Source: an uncultured Candidatus Melainabacteria bacterium
GTDB taxonomy: Bacteria > Cyanobacteriota > Vampirovibrionia > Gastranaerophilales > Gastranaerophilaceae
DNA length: 42,780 bases
Direction: 5' to 3'
Assembly: GCA_934718275.1 (NCBI GenBank)
Contig: CAKUZD010000010.1
Coordinates: 1 to 42,780, forward strand
Shown: positions 41,537-42,780 of the stretch, piece by piece
Layout: every line of letters starts with the position of its first letter
Position numbering within the stretch: the first letter of the stretch is position 1
Notes under the pieces: model-generated
Told to the model about the DNA's origin: nothing
The model's input: only the letters and a program-made list of their open reading frames with translations
Database searches by the model: none
Program-made: the position numbers and the translations under genes

Positions 41537-42613
41537 ATGAAAGTATTAGTAGGCTTATCGGGTGGAGTGGATTCTTCAACAGCAGCATTGATTTTAAAAC
41601 AACAGGGTCATGATGTTATTGGTGCAACAATGTCAATATGGGGTAAAGATGGAATGGCTTTGAAAACAGGACACAAAAATGCCTGTTATGGCCCCGATGA
41701 AGTTGAAGATATAGAAGAAGCTCGTAGAATTGCAAAGCAATTGGGTATTCCTTATTATGTTTTCAATTGTGTTGAGCAGTACGAAAAAATTGTTCTTGAA
41801 AATTTTAAGTCAGAATATATTCAAGGAAGAACTCCAAATCCTTGCGTATGGTGTAATGCGTTGGTTAAGTTTGGTGCGTTACCATTAATGGCAAAGGAAA
41901 ACGGTTTAGAATTTGATAAATTTGCAACAGGGCATTATGCTAGAGTTGAAGAAGGTGCAAACGGAAGATTTTTATTGAAACGTGGTATTGCACCACGTAA
42001 AGATCAGTCTTACTTTTTATATAGATTAAAACAAGAACAATTGAAAAATATTTTATTACCTCTTGGAACTTATACAAAAGAGGAAATTCGTAAAATTGCA
42101 AAAGAAAATGGTTTAGATGTTGCAGAAAAACCTGATAGTCAAGATTTTTATGATGGTGATTATAATGAACTTCTTGGAATTAATGAGAAAGAAGGTAATA
42201 TAGTAGATATAAATGGAAAAATTTTGGGCAAACATAAAGGGATTTGGAATTTTACGATAGGGCAAAGAAAAGGAATTGGAGTTTCCGCTAGTGAGCCTTT
42301 GTACGTTCTTTCATTAAAGAAAGATACTAATGAGGTTGTTGTTGGGCCTGCTGATAAAACATTTAAACAATCATTGGTTGCAGTTAATTTTAATTGGATT
42401 GCTTTCGATAATTTGAAAGAAGAAATGAAAGTGCAGGCTAAAATTCGTTCAACTCAAGAACCGGTTGCTGTTACAGCAAAGCCTTTAGATAATGGTAAGG
42501 TTGAAGTGGTATTTGATGAGTTGCAAAAATCAATTGCTATAGGTCAATCAGTAGTTTTATACGATGGTGATATAGTGCTGGGCGGTGGAGTTATTGACAG
42601 CACGGCTTGTTAG
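41537..42613 (+). CDS. mnmA: tRNA 2-thiouridylase MnmA, variant active site
   Basis: 358 residues. Makes s2U34 in Lys, Glu and Gln tRNAs using ATP and sulfur derived from cysteine. The PP-loop is LSGGVDSS (residues 7-14); GRTPNPCVWCN has Cys103 and Cys106; FATGHYARV, FTIGQRKGIGV and the C-terminal beta-barrel (GQSVVLYDGDIVLGGG) are standard. The second catalytic Cys, normally in a segment like DSxxICFI, is absent: the sequence reads PDSQDFYDGDYNELL. Cys50 (ACYGPDEVEDIEEAR) plus Cys103 and Cys106 gives three Cys of the kind used by [4Fe-4S]-dependent tRNA thiolases. AAGGAT precedes the ATG. Divergent from the cysteine-attenuator unit. Confidence 0.9.
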   Translation: MKVLVGLSGGVDSSTAALILKQQGHDVIGATMSIWGKDGMALKTGHKNACYGPDEVEDIEEARRIAKQLGIPYYVFNCVEQYEKIVLENFKSEYIQGRTPNPCVWCNALVKFGALPLMAKENGLEFDKFATGHYARVEEGANGRFLLKRGIAPRKDQSYFLYRLKQEQLKNILLPLGTYTKEEIRKIAKENGLDVAEKPDSQDFYDGDYNELLGINEKEGNIVDINGKILGKHKGIWNFTIGQRKGIGVSASEPLYVLSLKKDTNEVVVGPADKTFKQSLVAVNFNWIAFDNLKEEMKVQAKIRSTQEPVAVTAKPLDNGKVEVVFDELQKSIAIGQSVVLYDGDIVLGGGVIDSTAC

Positions 42614-42630
42614 TTAGATAATTCATTTGG

Positions 42631-42780
42631 AAATTAAATAGATTAAGCTGATATAGCTTCCCAAGTGGAGTTGTAAACGTAACGTATTTCAATTTTCCGT
42701 AGAGCTTGCTCTGCCAACAGTTGAAAATTAAATAGATTAAGCCGATATAGCTCCCCAAGTGGAGTTGTAAACGCAACGTA
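42631..42780. repeat. Direct repeat of 94-bp period, cut by the window end
   Basis: A 56-bp segment starting at 42631 recurs at 42725-42780 with three differences, all T to C. The unit is 94 bp and includes AGAGC-TTG-CTCT-type dyad symmetry near 42701-42712. The second copy runs off the window, so the total copy number is unknown. No gene is seen between 42614 and 42780. Confidence 0.75.

Noticed and set aside
42591..42776. Minus-strand 61-residue ORF at the window end
   Set aside because: It lies across the end of mnmA and the 94-bp repeat, and has no ribosome binding site or recognisable product.
42631..42780. CRISPR array
   Set aside because: The repeated segment is at least 56 bp with a 94-bp period and similar inter-repeat sequence cannot be judged from two copies; there are no cas genes.

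Overview
The window is strongly AT-rich chromosomal DNA, most likely from a gut Gastranaerophilales bacterium (Vampirovibrionia/Melainabacteria, the non-photosynthetic sister group of Cyanobacteria). The basis is recognition, not a search. It holds a 'FGFTLAEVLITLGIIGVVAA' prepilin-type secreted protein, large lineage-restricted membrane proteins with short I-x-F N-terminal tags, Gram-negative envelope genes (kdsC, kdsD, AsmA-like, TolC-like) and a fermentative pyruvate formate-lyase system. No rRNA, tRNA, CRISPR array, transposase or phage module was seen.

Layout. 1-2.6 kb: intergenic repeat, two hairpins, and a large surface protein joining a type IV prepilin leader, a YadA-like head and an S74 chaperone domain. 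2.6-3.3 kb: XRE regulator and panD. 3.4-8.7 kb: a tightly coupled three-gene operon of two related membrane proteins and a GH13 glycosidase-like enzyme. 8.8-11.5 kb: kdsD-kdsC-queD-uppP. 11.6-12.9 kb: a small hypothetical protein and a membrane-anchored ADP-ribosyltransferase-like protein. 13-14.3 kb: an NhaD/ArsB-type transporter. 14.4-19 kb: a complete MarR/EmrA/EmrB/TolC-like efflux locus around a palindromic operator. 19-28 kb: secreted and repeat proteins, an SPL-family radical SAM protein, a flavoprotein, an AsmA-like protein, TspO and a GDSL hydrolase. 28.1-32 kb: a flavodoxin-family oxidoreductase and DXS-like operon behind a MerR-type 19-bp-spacer promoter, then HydE and a MerR regulator. 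32-34.4 kb: an ATP-grasp protein and ilvE. 34.6-37.7 kb: pyruvate formate-lyase encoded in two pieces (body and separate glycyl-radical domain) plus its activase. 37.7-39.6 kb: XRE, a pilin-like protein and a DtxR-like regulator. 39.7-41.5 kb: a lineage-specific membrane protein behind what looks like a cysteine-codon transcription attenuator. 41.5-42.8 kb: mnmA and a 94-bp direct repeat cut by the window end.

The strongest candidates for new biology are these. (1) A leader peptide with four consecutive Cys codons (minus strand, 41395-41339) followed by mutually exclusive antiterminator and terminator helices ahead of an uncharacterised membrane protein. (2) The split pyruvate formate-lyase. 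(3) The prepilin/YadA-head/S74 chimera. (4) The membrane-protein/GH13 operon. (5) A recurring layout in which an (often extended) -10 box lies 6-7 nt before the ATG, implying leaderless mRNAs for about eight genes. All functional statements are from reading the sequence; no searches or folding calculations were run. Several start codons were moved from the longest ORF to an internal ATG with a correctly spaced ribosome binding site or promoter.
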